Positions 54,075 through 64,000 of a stretch of DNA of 64,000 nt are shown piece after piece. The position numbers and the translations under genes are program-made. The stretch is from Lentinula raphanica (lineage: Eukaryota > Basidiomycota > Agaricomycetes > Agaricales > Omphalotaceae). How positions within the stretch are numbered: position 1 is the stretch's first letter; every line of letters begins with the position of its first letter. Under the pieces are notes generated by a model. It made no database searches and was not told the origin of the DNA. It worked only from the letters and a program-made list of their open reading frames with translations. The DNA lies in contig JANVFP010000023.1 in NCBI GenBank assembly GCA_027919835.1, positions 744,001 to 808,000 of the forward strand, read 5' to 3'.

Positions 54075-55801
54075 ATGACTGCACCTCCTCTACCTTCACC
54101 TCCTGAACATCTCTTGAACAATCCACAAATTCTTGCTACCTTGCAATCTATGTCTAGTTACATCAAAGTTGAAACCCCATTCAATGTGGATCGCTTGGAA
54201 CTCCTCCTATCTTCTCATCCTAACCAACCCTTTGTTGCTTCTGTCATTCGTTCATTAAGAGAAGGGTTCTGGCCTTTCTATGAAGCAGAGTGGGAAGAAG
54301 AGTGCAAACAGAAAGTGGACAACTATGTGACTGAATCAGAGGACATTGCTGCGCTTAGAGGCCACAGAGATCAAGAGGTAGCTGCTGGGAGGTGGTCAGA
54401 AGCACTACCAGAAGACTTTGTACTATTGCCTGGCATGAAGGTTTCCCCTATGTTTGTAGTCTGGCAGAAGGGGAAAGCCAGAGTTGTCATGGACCAAACT
54501 GCATCAGGTCTTAATGATGGTATCCCTAGAGAAGAGGCCAAAGTCAAATATGATGACATGCACACTTTTGGCCAGGTGCTCAATGATGTTATCAAAGAGC
54601 ACCCTAATGAGGAGCTTGTTCTGTTCAAAAGTGATGTAGCCAAAGCCTTCCTCAATCTCCCTGCTCATCCTCTCTGGCAACTTTGTCAAGTTGTTTCTGT
54701 GGATGGAAGATTTCACATTGTTAGGAGATTAGTGTTTGGAACTAGAACCTCTCCTCGCTGTTGGTGCTCTGTATCAGCACTCCTTTGTTGGTTTGGGACT
54801 GAGAAGCTAGGAATCCCTAATTACATGTCTACATGGATGACTTCTTTGGCTGGGACTTCAAGAGGAATCTGATCACCTTTCATGGCAAGAAGTATCCCAA
54901 GAGACAAGTACAGCTTCTAGTCTTTTGGGATATGATTGACTGCCCCTATGAAGACAGAAAACAAGACTGGGGAGTCTGGCTGTTAATCATTGGCTTCTTG
55001 ACAGATATCATGAAAGGCTCTATCTCTTTGACTCAGGAATCCATAGATGGACTTGTGGAAGCCATCCACACATTCCTCTCATCTCCCAATCGCAAAGCTG
55101 CACTCAGAGACTGGCAGCACCTCACAGGTTCTTTGAACTGGTCACTCAATGTTCTTCCATGGGCCAGGCCTGCACTCACAGAAATGTATCGCAAGATGAG
55201 TGGCAAGACACTTCAATTTCGTCACATCCCTATCAATGGTGAAGTGCATAGAGACCTGACTTGGTTCTCTGACATGCTCAAATCTGCCATTGGGATAAGA
55301 TTTGTAGATGCCCAAGCATGGAGTGACAGTGAAGCAGACTTTGTGTGCTGGACTGATGCAAGCAACATAGGCCTCTCCTTTGTCTATGCTAGCAATGGGT
55401 TTTGCTATCAAGTGCAGCCTACTCCTGGCAGCCCAATTGTTGATATCTTCTTCAGAGAGCTACTAGCTATTCTATCTGGCCTTCATCATATTGCTTCCAA
55501 ACCTAGTCCACCCAAGAGAGCTCTCTTCTTTTCAGACAGTCTAGACTCCGTTCAAGTGCTCAGCTCTCTTGCAGTCAAAGAATCATCACACAACTCCATC
55601 CTCCTAGCTATTGCTGGTATAGTTCTCAAGACTGGTATTGACATCAGAGTTCGTCATATACCTGGCAAGGACAACATCAAGGCAGACCTTCTATCTAGAC
55701 TCCTACTGGATGACTTCAAGCTCCAGTTCCCCTCCTACCGCGTCCGCACTTTTGAGCCTCCAAGAGAGCTACTGCCGGCGCAATGGAGAGAGTCCTTTTA
55801 G
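54075..55801 (+). pseudogene. Copy C: reverse transcriptase-RNase H with one-base deletion
   Basis: Probable start MTAPPLPSPPEH at 54075, in the +1 frame behind gag (stop 53944). RT motifs MFVVWQKGKARVVMDQT and LFKSDVAKAFLNLP (first catalytic Asp) are intact. At about 54821 one base is missing compared with B, D and G, so IPNLHVYMDD becomes IPNYMSTW and terminates at 54872; the correct frame resumes with MDDFFGWDF at 54833. RNase H acidic residues (WTDASN, RELLAI, SDSLDS, KDNIKAD) are present. The end overlaps YR by 19 bases. Confidence 0.88.
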
Positions 55802-56790
55802 AGGCCATGGGTGAGCAGAGGAAGAGACAAGGCCACTCTGCTCACCCTCCTATGGACTTGAACAAGTTAGATGATTTGGTGTTATTCCTTCAAGCCCATG
55901 CCATTGAAAAGTCTACCAAAAAGAACTATACCACAGGTGCTAGGGACTATATTCACTTCTGCACCTCACACAAACTTGATCTGGATCCTACTCCATCTAC
56001 ACTCTCCAGATACATTGCCTACACATCCAGACACATTGCCTCTGGACCCAAATATCTCTCTGGTGCTCGTCACTTTCTGAAACAACTGTATCCTCACTTT
56101 GATGAATCTCGTGCTCATCCTCTGGTTCAAGCTACAATCAGAGGATCCAAGAAAGTTAGAGCTGATCCAGTCAAGAGGAAGCCTCCTCTTCAAATATCTC
56201 ATATCCAACTCTTCTATGACTCTCGTCATCTCTCCTATGATGATCTTCTGTTTGCTACTCTCATGAGCTGTGGCTTCTATGGCTGTCACCGCATTGGTGA
56301 ACTTACTGTTCCTAATCAGCATGATCTGCGTGACTGGCGTAAGGTGATCAAGCGGGCCTCTCTCAAGTTTGAGAATGGCAGAGCTGGTTACCACTTGCCT
56401 TATCACAAGAGTGATCCTTTTTACCATGGAACAGATATTCTCCAAAGTCATCAAGCAGTGGCTAGTCCTGTGTCTCTCCTTAAGGAATACTGTACTATCA
56501 GAGACAAACTACATGGAGCCAGGCCAGCATTGTTTCTCTGTGAAGATGGAACACTCCCCTCTAGATCCTGGTTTGAATCCAGGTTCTTTGCTTATGTTGG
56601 TAGGGAGTTTGGTGGACACTCACTTAGGGCTGGTGGTGCAACCTTCTATGCCAGACTTGGTCTTTCAGAATCTGTGATAATGGCCTTGGGACGTTGGTCT
56701 TCTACAGCTTGGAAAATATATATCAGAGACAATCCTACAGTAAGGGCAGAACTACAACTAGCTTCACTCAAACAAGCCCAAAGATCTTGA
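55783..56790 (+). CDS. Copy C: tyrosine recombinase, full length
   Basis: 335 residues, complete. The N-terminal half (residues about 20-130) looks like the core-binding SAM-like domain (NYTTGARDYIHF, YIAYTSRHIASGPKYLSGAR). Catalytic residues: Arg about 170 (CHRIGELT), His about 279 and Arg about 282 (GGHSLRAGG), Tyr about 313 (WKIYIRDN). The tail is LASLKQAQRS. The enzyme would recombine the circular cDNA into the genome and explains the lack of target duplications. Translation probably depends on termination of the RNase H frame, because its ATG lies inside the end of that gene. It is the best candidate in the window for an active YR. Confidence 0.9.
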   Translation: MERVLLEAMGEQRKRQGHSAHPPMDLNKLDDLVLFLQAHAIEKSTKKNYTTGARDYIHFCTSHKLDLDPTPSTLSRYIAYTSRHIASGPKYLSGARHFLKQLYPHFDESRAHPLVQATIRGSKKVRADPVKRKPPLQISHIQLFYDSRHLSYDDLLFATLMSCGFYGCHRIGELTVPNQHDLRDWRKVIKRASLKFENGRAGYHLPYHKSDPFYHGTDILQSHQAVASPVSLLKEYCTIRDKLHGARPALFLCEDGTLPSRSWFESRFFAYVGREFGGHSLRAGGATFYARLGLSESVIMALGRWSSTAWKIYIRDNPTVRAELQLASLKQAQRS

Positions 56791-56909
56791 CACTGTACAA
56801 TAGTACCATTGTAACACCATCCAATCTGATATACAACCATTTACCTCGCGTCTCATTCACATTTTCTCTCACCACCATCCACCCCTCAACAACATCTCAT
56901 AGCAATTTA

Positions 56910-58317
56910 TAGCCCTCCATGATCCGCTCTGAATGTTATGGGCTTTGGCCCAGTGTTGGCTAACTCTAACTTCCTGTCCCACCTGAGTGCAAAAGGCAGA
57001 GGTCGACATGAAGGCGGATTCCAAGGGTAGGGAGCCTTTCTGCAGGCCTCTGCAAACAACAGATCATCTCCCAGCAATTATAGTGCACTATTCATCACAA
57101 CAGGTATGTACATGAAGGTCTTCACCTTCATCATGCCTAATGTGTACATGAATACACTTAATTGCTGGCTACCCTCAAGGGCTCTTGCCACTATACTGTG
57201 TACGCATACAGAGCTCTATTGCCCCTACAAGTTGTCCACTATGACCTAGTGATGATACACAGTCTGTGTGGAGTTATGCACACTTTTTCACCAAAGTGCT
57301 CAGAATGGTCTGGTAGAGCTTTTGATTTACACTTCGCTCTACACAACGCAGTTCTGGACGGATCCCTTAGGTGTCTTAAGTGAAAATGTGCGGCTCCATG
57401 TCCTCTTTGGGATGAGAACCAATTTGGAGGCATTTGGTTCACTGGTTCTTCCGCAATCGTCATTTCAAGTTGCACACTCAAAACACAAAAAGCGGACTTG
57501 AGTGTTATTTCACTCCCAGAGCCTCTAGATCACTCTGGACCATGCCTAGACACATCACATGGGTCTCTGGCAATATTTCGGACATTCCCAGCGCTTATGG
57601 GGCGCTTGGATCATCAGCTGATAGCTGCACATGGTCCCATCTTCACATGCATCAGGCATATCATGATGGGGTTGATCTGGTCCTGATGGTGGCTGTTACA
57701 GGTGCCAGAGGTCTGAGCAGAGGCCTGTAAAAGCGAGTTTCATCATCAGTTTTTGATCTCCCATTCTTCCTTTCCTTCCCCCACCATCTCTGACCTGGGT
57801 GAGGCTGCCTGCATGTCCCCTTGCTCTATTTGAGCTCTGATTTCACTATCCAGCACATTCCTCCATCTGTACAGACTATAGGCCTTCCAGAGGTGTCTCA
57901 GATACAGGAATCTGGTATGAAATTTCGCATTTTTCACCATCAAGACACTGAACAGATACCAAAGCACATCCAGACAGATCTAAGGAGATCAGACACTGTA
58001 GAAGTTGATTCCTTTGTTAGATCTTGGGTTTTTGGTGTCTCAGTGCGCTCTGATCATGTCTGATAAGCCTCTACATTGTACTGACTCTTATCTACATAGA
58101 TCTAACCTTGATCTGACTGTTTTTCCTTCACCCTCCCTCCTCTCCCTCATATCATGTATGTTCTCATTGTTTGTATATATGTAGTGGTATGTAGCTACAA
58201 CCTTACCTATCCTGTACCATTATGTAGCCCTCCATGATCCGCTCTGAATGTTATGGGCTTTGGCCCAGTGTTGGCTAACTCTAACTTCCTGTCCCACCTG
58301 AGTGCAAAAGGCAGAGG
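56910..58317 (+). repeat. Copy C: B1-A2-B2 terminal repeats
   Basis: B1 56910-57002, A2 57003-about 58129, B2 58225-58317. The B1/A2 join reads GGCAGAGGTCGACATGAAGG, with GTCGAC at its centre. If the circle joins B to A in the same way, this is the expected recombination site. The 95-bp spacer before B2 has ATGTAGCTAC-type sequence as in copy B. Confidence 0.85.
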
Positions 58318-59919
58318 CAGAAGATCTGCCTTAATGTTGTCTTTGCCAGGAATATGACGAACTCTGATGTCAATACCAGTTTTGAGAACTATACCTGCAA
58401 TAGCAAGGAGGATGGAGTTATGTGATGATTCTTTGACTGCAAGAGAACTGAGAACTTGGACAGAGTCCAAACTATCAGAGAAGAATAGGACTCTCTTGGG
58501 TGGACTAGGCTTGGAAGCAATATGATGTAGGCCAGATAAAATAGCTAGCAGCTCTCTGAAGAAGATGTCTACAATGGGGCTGCCAGGAGTTGGATGCACC
58601 TGATAACAAAAGCCATTACTAGCATAGACAAAGGATAGGCCTATGTTGCTTGCATCAGTCCAGCTCACAAAGTCTGCTTCACTATCACTCCATGCTTGGG
58701 CATCTACAAATCGTATCCCAATGGCAGACTTGAGCATATCAGAGAACCAGGTCAGGTCTCTATGCACTTCACCATTGATAGGGATTTGACGAAATTGAAG
58801 TGTCTTCCCACTCATTTTGCGATACATTTCTGTAAGAGCAGGTCTAGCCCATGGAAGAACATTAAGTGACCAGTTTAGAGAACCTGTTAGATGCTGCCAG
58901 TCTCTGAGTGCCGCTTTGCGATTGGGAGATGAGAGGAATGTATGAATAGCTTCTACAAGTCCATCTATGGATTCCTGAGTCAAAGAGATGGAGCCTTTCA
59001 TGATATCTGTTAAGAAGCCTATGATCAAAAGCCAGACTCCCCAGTCTTGTTTTCTATCTTCATAAGGGCAATCAATCATGTCCCAAAAGACTAGAAGCTG
59101 TACTTGTCTCTTGGGATATTTCTTGCCATGAAAGGTGATTAGATTCCTCTTGAAGTCCCAGCCAAAGAAGTCATCCATGTAAACATGTAGATTAGGGATT
59201 CCTAGCTTCTCAAGTGCAGACACAGAGCACCAACAGCGAGGAGAGGTTCTAGTCCCAAAGACCAGTCTCCTAACAATGTGAAATCTTCCATCAACAGAAA
59301 CAACTTGACAAAGTTGCCAGAGAGGATGAGCAGGGAGATTGAGGAAGGCTTTAGCCACATCACTCTTGAATAGCACAAGCTCCTCATTAGGGTGCTCTTT
59401 GATAACATCATTGAGCACCTGACCAAAGGTGTGCATATCATCATATTTCACTTTGGCCTCCTCTCTAGGAATACCATCATTGAGACCTGATGCAGTTTGA
59501 TCCATGACAACTCTAGCTTTCCCCTTCTGCCAGACTACAAACATAGGGGAAACTTTCATGCCAGGCAATAGTACAAAATCTTCTGGTAGTGCTTCTGACC
59601 ACCTTCCAGCAGCTACCTCCTGATCTCTGTGAGCTCTAAGTGCTGCAATGTCTACTGGTTCAGTCACATAGTTATCAACTTTTTGTCTGCATTCCTCTTC
59701 CCACTCTGCTTCATAGAAAGGCCAGAACCCTTCTCTCAATGAACGAATAACAGAAGCAACAAAAGGTTGGTTAGGATGAGAAGATAAGAGGAGTTCCAAA
59801 CGATCCACATTGAATGAAGTTTCAACTTTGATGTAACCAGACATAGATTGTAGAGTAGCAAAAATTTGGGGATTATTCAAGAGATGTTCAGGAGGTGAAG
59901 GTAGAGGAGGTGCAGTCAT
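58318..59919 (-). pseudogene. Copy D: reverse transcriptase-RNase H, cut by element C
   Basis: Start MTAPPLPSPPEH at 59919, minus strand. RT is open through LFKSDVAKAF and HVYMDDFFGW, but 18 bases coding LCWFGT just before YMDD are deleted (SVSALEKLG). RNase H runs to KDNIKADLL, where element C begins at 58317. Apart from the in-frame deletion and the insertion it has no stops. Confidence 0.88.
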
Positions 59920-60049
59920 AGTAGATGTGATACTGGGAGGAATGATGTTACAAGAAGAACTAGTAGAAGACCATAAATAACCACGTCTAAAACGTGGATT
60001 AGAAGTAGATTCAGATGTATCCAATAAATGCTTTGTACCAGCCAGAGAT

Positions 60050-61756
60050 TTAGGCCCTTGAAGAGCGCTTTCTACTCTCTCTGCGACGCTTCTGGAGCTG
60101 GTCATAGCAGGACTGATTGTCAATGGCTCTGTGCTGTTCTCCACACTCACTGCAGTAGCCATGCTTCCTGTTATTAGGACAGGGCTCTGAACACCTCTTC
60201 TCATTCCAAAGGATGCAAGGTGTGTCACGACGCTTTGAGCTGGATGAGGAAGAAGATTGGCTACCACCAGAAGGCCTCTTTCTAGCAGATAACAACTCTT
60301 TGAGAAGAAGAGTGTGGAAGCTCTCTGGATTGCCCAGGTCAAATGGAGTGTTGGCAGCTTTCTGCCTAGCTTCTTTATCAACCCTGATAGCCACAGATGG
60401 ATCATAAGGTGAGGATCTGAAATACTCCATAATTTGTGCTTTGTATGTCTCCAGCTCATCTTTGCGATGTGGATAAACCATGAGCAAAGGAGCAGTCCAT
60501 GCATCAAAAACTCGGAGCCATTGAGACTCAGAAGTGACAGGCATAGACTTGAGAACTTGATCCTTACGAACCAGCTTGTATTCTGACCCAAAATCTCTGC
60601 TATCATCATAGGTAGATGAGGAAAAGCTGACCAGTGCAGCATAGACTTTATCAAAGTCCACAAAGCGATCCTTGACAATGAGGCGAAGCAAAGAGACAGG
60701 GAGAGGATCAGAGAAAGGTTGAGCAGCAAGTAGAGATACAACTGGGTCAAGATTGCTTTCAGCAGCAAAGAGGTTCTTGAGTTCCCAAGTTTTCTGCACA
60801 TGAGCAGGAAGAGATGAGGGGCCTGATAGATGTGCCAAGTGAGGAGCAGCTTCAAGAAGTGCAGCAGGAAGCATTGAAGCAGTTGAAGCAGGTTTGACAG
60901 GAGAGGCAAGAAGTCTAGCCAAGGCATCTCTCCCAGCCTGTAGAATAGGCTCTGGATCTTGAGGAGAAGCACCAGATTCAAGCTGGGCTTGCTCATCATC
61001 CAAATCCTGAATCTGAGTCTGCATGCTGGCCCAGGCAGCTTCATTGACAGCTTCTTCATGAGAGACATCATTCTGATCTGCTGAGACAGCAGTCTTCTTC
61101 CCTTTGAGCTTAGCTCTCTGATCTCTCTTAAACTTATTAGTCTCTCTCTGGATATCCATGATCTGAGACACATAGTCTTGGGATATAACAGCATCATTGA
61201 AAGAGAGATCTCTAACAGCCCTAAAGGCATCCATAGCATTGATCTCCTCATTTCTGAACTGTTCAACAACCTCCTGAAGAGCCCTGGCTTGTTCACCAAC
61301 TGTCTCAAACTCCAGAGCCTGCACAGGGTCATCAGAGAGCCTGTCAGCAAGGGAGAGAGAGGGTGACAAGTGAGGAGCAGCAGAGGAGGATGGAACATTC
61401 TGGGAGTGAGGAGAAACAGACCTGAAGTGAACATGGGTTTCAGACTGCCTAGAGGAGCTAGAGGTGCCCTTGGAATACTGGGAAGGTAAGTTTGATCTGG
61501 CCTGGTCTGGCCTGATCTGGTCAGATGAAGGAGGGAGAAGAACATGATCAAGAATGAGTGGTCTAGAGGCCTGGGATGCAGTCTGATTAGCTCTGGTCTT
61601 GCTGGATGAAAGTTTGGGAAGAGCTTGAGCAAAATTGATGTGTTGGAATGGCTTGGATGAGGTCTGATCATGCTGGATCTGACTAGATTTTGACTTGGAG
61701 GGTGTAGAAGCATGGAAAGCATGAGGATCTGATGATTCAGAGTGATGAGGAGCCAT
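60050..61756 (-). CDS. Copy D: gag-like ORF1
   Basis: 568 residues, start MAPHHSESSDPHAFHAS at 61756. It is 17 residues shorter than B, mainly because a segment after RPDQARS (near 61490) is deleted. The Cys/His cluster at the C-terminus is intact (CILWNEKRC, CSECGEQH, SCYDQ). It is followed by RT in another frame, as in C. Confidence 0.87.
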   Translation of the reverse strand: MAPHHSESSDPHAFHASTPSKSKSSQIQHDQTSSKPFQHINFAQALPKLSSSKTRANQTASQASRPLILDHVLLPPSSDQIRPDQARSNLPSQYSKGTSSSSRQSETHVHFRSVSPHSQNVPSSSAAPHLSPSLSLADRLSDDPVQALEFETVGEQARALQEVVEQFRNEEINAMDAFRAVRDLSFNDAVISQDYVSQIMDIQRETNKFKRDQRAKLKGKKTAVSADQNDVSHEEAVNEAAWASMQTQIQDLDDEQAQLESGASPQDPEPILQAGRDALARLLASPVKPASTASMLPAALLEAAPHLAHLSGPSSLPAHVQKTWELKNLFAAESNLDPVVSLLAAQPFSDPLPVSLLRLIVKDRFVDFDKVYAALVSFSSSTYDDSRDFGSEYKLVRKDQVLKSMPVTSESQWLRVFDAWTAPLLMVYPHRKDELETYKAQIMEYFRSSPYDPSVAIRVDKEARQKAANTPFDLGNPESFHTLLLKELLSARKRPSGGSQSSSSSSSKRRDTPCILWNEKRCSEPCPNNRKHGYCSECGEQHRAIDNQSCYDQLQKRRRESRKRSSRA

Positions 61757-62904
61757 ATAGATTGTTGAGATGAAGATGGTGCTCAGAGAGAGCAGGAGAT
61801 TGAAGGAAAAACAGGCAGATCAAGGTTAGATCTATGTAGATAAGAGTCAGTACTATGTAGAGGCTTATCAGACATGATCAGAGCGCACTGAGACACCAAA
61901 AACCCAAGATCTAACAAAGGAATCAACTCCTAGACTGTCTGATCACCTTAGATCTGTCTGGATGTGCTTTGGTATCTGTTCAGTGTCTTGATGGTGAAAA
62001 ATGCGAAATTTCATACCAGATTCCTGTATCTGAGACACCTCTGGAAGGCCTGTAGTCTGTACAGATGTAGGAATGCACTGGACAGTGAAATCAGAGCTCA
62101 GAAAGAGCTAGGGAACATGCAGGCAGCCTCACCCAGGTCAGAGATGGTGGGGGAAGGAAAGGAAGAATGGGAGATCAAAAATTGATGTTTCAACTCGCTT
62201 TTCCAGGCCTCTGCTCAGACCTCTGGCACCTGTAACAGCCACATCAATTTAAAACAGCCCCATGATCAATTGCCTGATGCATGTGAAGATGGGATCATGT
62301 ACAGCTATCAGCTGATGATCCAGGCGCCCTATAAGCGCTGGAAATGTCCGAAATATGTCCAGGAATCCATGTGATGAGTCTAGGCATGGTGCTAAGTGAT
62401 ATAAAGGCTCTGGGAATGAAATAACACACAAGTGTTTTGAGTGTGCATTTTAAAATGAGGATTGCAGGAGAACCACTAGACCAAATGCCTTCAAAATTAT
62501 TTGCATCTTGAAGAGGACATCAAACTGTATATTTCCATCTAAGACACCTATAGGTTTGGTCCAGGAATGCTTTGTGTAGAATAGAAAATATTTCAAAAGC
62601 TTTATTAAAGCATTCTGAAAAAATATGAATAACTCAACACAGAGTGAGTATCATCATAGGGTTATAGTAGACAACTTGTAGGGACAATAGAGCTCTGTAT
62701 GCGTACACAGTATAGTGGCAAGAGCACTTGAGAGGTAGCCAGCAATTAAGTGTATTCATGTACACATTAGGTATGATGAAGGTGAAGACCTTCATGTACA
62801 TACCTGTTGTGATGAATAGTGCACTATAATTACTGGGAGATGATCTGTTGTTTGCAGAGGCCTGCAGAAAGGCTCCCTACCCTTGGAATTCGCCTTCATG
62901 TTGA
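61757..62904 (-). repeat. Copy D: A1 repeat and gag leader
   Basis: Non-coding 5' region of copy D, outer end TCAACATGAAGG (C-to-T variant A/G of TCGACATG) at 62904. Beyond it, plus-strand RT of copy G starts. The hairpin is at about 62780-62800. Confidence 0.8.
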
Positions 62905-64000
62905 GAGTGATGTAGCCAAAGCTTTCCTCAATCTCCCTGCTCGTCCTCTCTGGCAACTTTGTCAAGTTGTATCTGTTAAAGGAAGATTTCATATTGTCAG
63001 GAGATTAGTGTTTGGAACTAGAACCTCTCCTCGCTGTTGGTGCTCTGTATCAGCACTCCTTTGTTGGTTTGGGACTGAGAAGCTAGGAATCCCCAATCTA
63101 CATGTCTACATGGATGATTTCTTTGGATGGGACTTCAAGAGGAATCTGATCACATTTCATGGCAAGAAGTATCCCAAGAGACAAGTACAGCTTCTAGTCT
63201 TTTGGGACATGATTGACTGCCCCTATGAAGACAGAAAACAAGACTGGGGAGTCTGGCTCTTAATCATTGGTTTCTTGACAGATATCATGAAAGGGTCCAT
63301 CTCTTTGACCCAAGAGTCCATTGATGGACTTGTAGAAGCCATCCACACATTCCTCTCATCTCCTAATCGTAAAGCTGCGCTCAGAGACTGGCAGCACCTC
63401 ACAGGTTCTTTGAACTGGTCACTTAATGTTCTTCCATGGGCCAGGCCTGCTCTCACAGAAATGTATCGCAAAATGAGTGGCAAGACACTTCAATTTCGTC
63501 ACATTCCTATCAATGGTGAAGTGCATAGAGACCTGACTTGGTTCTCTGACATGCTCAAGTCTGCCATTGGGATACGATTTGTAGATGCCCAAGCATGGAG
63601 TGACAGTGAAGCAGACTTTGTGTGCTGGACTGATGCAAACAACATAGGTCTCTCCTTTGTCTATGCTAGCAATGGGTTTTGCTATCAAGTGCATCCAACT
63701 CCTGGGAGCCCAATTGTTGATATCTTCTTCAGAGAGCTACTAGCTATTCTATCTGGCCTACATCACATTGCTTCCAAACCTAGTCCACCCAAGAGAGCTC
63801 TATTTTTCTCTGATAGTTTGGACTCTGTTCAAGTGCTGAGCTCTCTTGCAGTCAAAGAATCATCACACAACTCCATCCTTCTTGCTATTGCTGGTATAGT
63901 TCTCAAGACTGATATTGACATCAGAGTTCGTCATATTCCTGGCAAGGATAACATCAAGGCAGATCTTCTATCTAGGCTTTTACTGGATGACTTCAAGCTC
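62905..64000 (+). pseudogene. Copy G: RT-RNase H, runs off the window
   Basis: Plus-strand RT from the codons for SDVAKAFLNLP (62906) through HVYMDDFFGW and RNase H (CWTDANN, SDSLDSV, KDNIKADLLSR) to LLLDDFKL at the end of the window. The frame is open throughout, with the complete YMDD region including LLCWFGTEK. The part of RT before Ser is missing because copy D, on the other strand, is inserted exactly there; the N-terminal half is not found in the window. Confidence 0.87.

Larger units (their letters stand above)
51015..58317 (+). mobile_element. Copy C: most complete Ngaro-like YR retrotransposon
   Basis: 7,303 bp. A1 (51015-about 52141), gag, RT-RNase H, YR, B1 (56910-57002), A2 (57003-about 58129), spacer, B2 (58225-58317). 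This A1 - B1A2B2 plan is the split-direct-repeat structure of Ngaro/PAT-type elements. It lies in the RNase H gene of copy D with no target duplication. gag and YR are intact; RT has a single-base deletion next to the YMDD box. A1 and A2 look nearly identical, suggesting a young copy. Confidence 0.9.

Overview
The window looks like a transposon graveyard from a mushroom-forming fungus (Agaricomycetes). That reading rests on the families present: a KDZ transposase with a CxC2 cysteine cluster, a hAT transposase with short spliceosomal introns, chromodomain Ty3/gypsy retrotransposons, and Ngaro-like tyrosine-recombinase (YR) retrotransposons. I found no convincing single-copy host gene, no rRNA or tRNA gene and no CRISPR array. 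Essentially all 64 kb can be assigned to nested mobile elements.

Layout. 1-4618: a KDZ element (gene 184-4358) interrupted by a 225-bp MITE and itself lying in a hAT transposase (4619-6900). 7230-20739 and 48153-64000: a mosaic of at least eight copies (called A to H here) of one YR retrotransposon family with gag, RT-RNase H and YR genes. The ends form split direct repeats, A1 - genes - B1 A2 B2. The best complete copies are B (8903-15947) and C (51015-58317). These copies have inserted into each other's coding regions.

20740-48152: a 27-kb gypsy element on the minus strand (gypsy-2) inserted into the YR gene of copy E, with 5-bp target duplications AGCAC. It carries gag-pol and, on the opposite strand, an intron-containing coiled-coil gene. 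Exon 1 of that gene is interrupted at 23805/37619 by a long-inverted-repeat (foldback) element. That foldback contains a second gypsy element (gypsy-1, 24461-35273, LTRs that look identical, duplication ATCTC) and a second MITE (36179-36460). Gypsy-1 in turn contains a second foldback (27953-31074, duplication TATAACC). The order of insertion is therefore readable: copy E, gypsy-2, outer foldback, gypsy-1, inner foldback.

How the pieces relate. The inner foldback and the KDZ element end in the same sequence (CACC, one variable base, GTAGCTGTAGAA) followed by CTTCGCGAAG palindromes. The foldback is therefore probably a non-autonomous passenger of a KDZ transposase. Both gypsy elements place pol in the -1 frame behind gag at a slippery heptamer (GGGAAAC in gypsy-2, GGATTTT in gypsy-1). 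Most breaks in the gypsy genes are single TGA or TAG codons that C-to-T or G-to-A changes would explain, which fits a methylation/deamination type of silencing. Coordinates of joins, duplications and motifs were read by eye; identity statements are visual, not computed.
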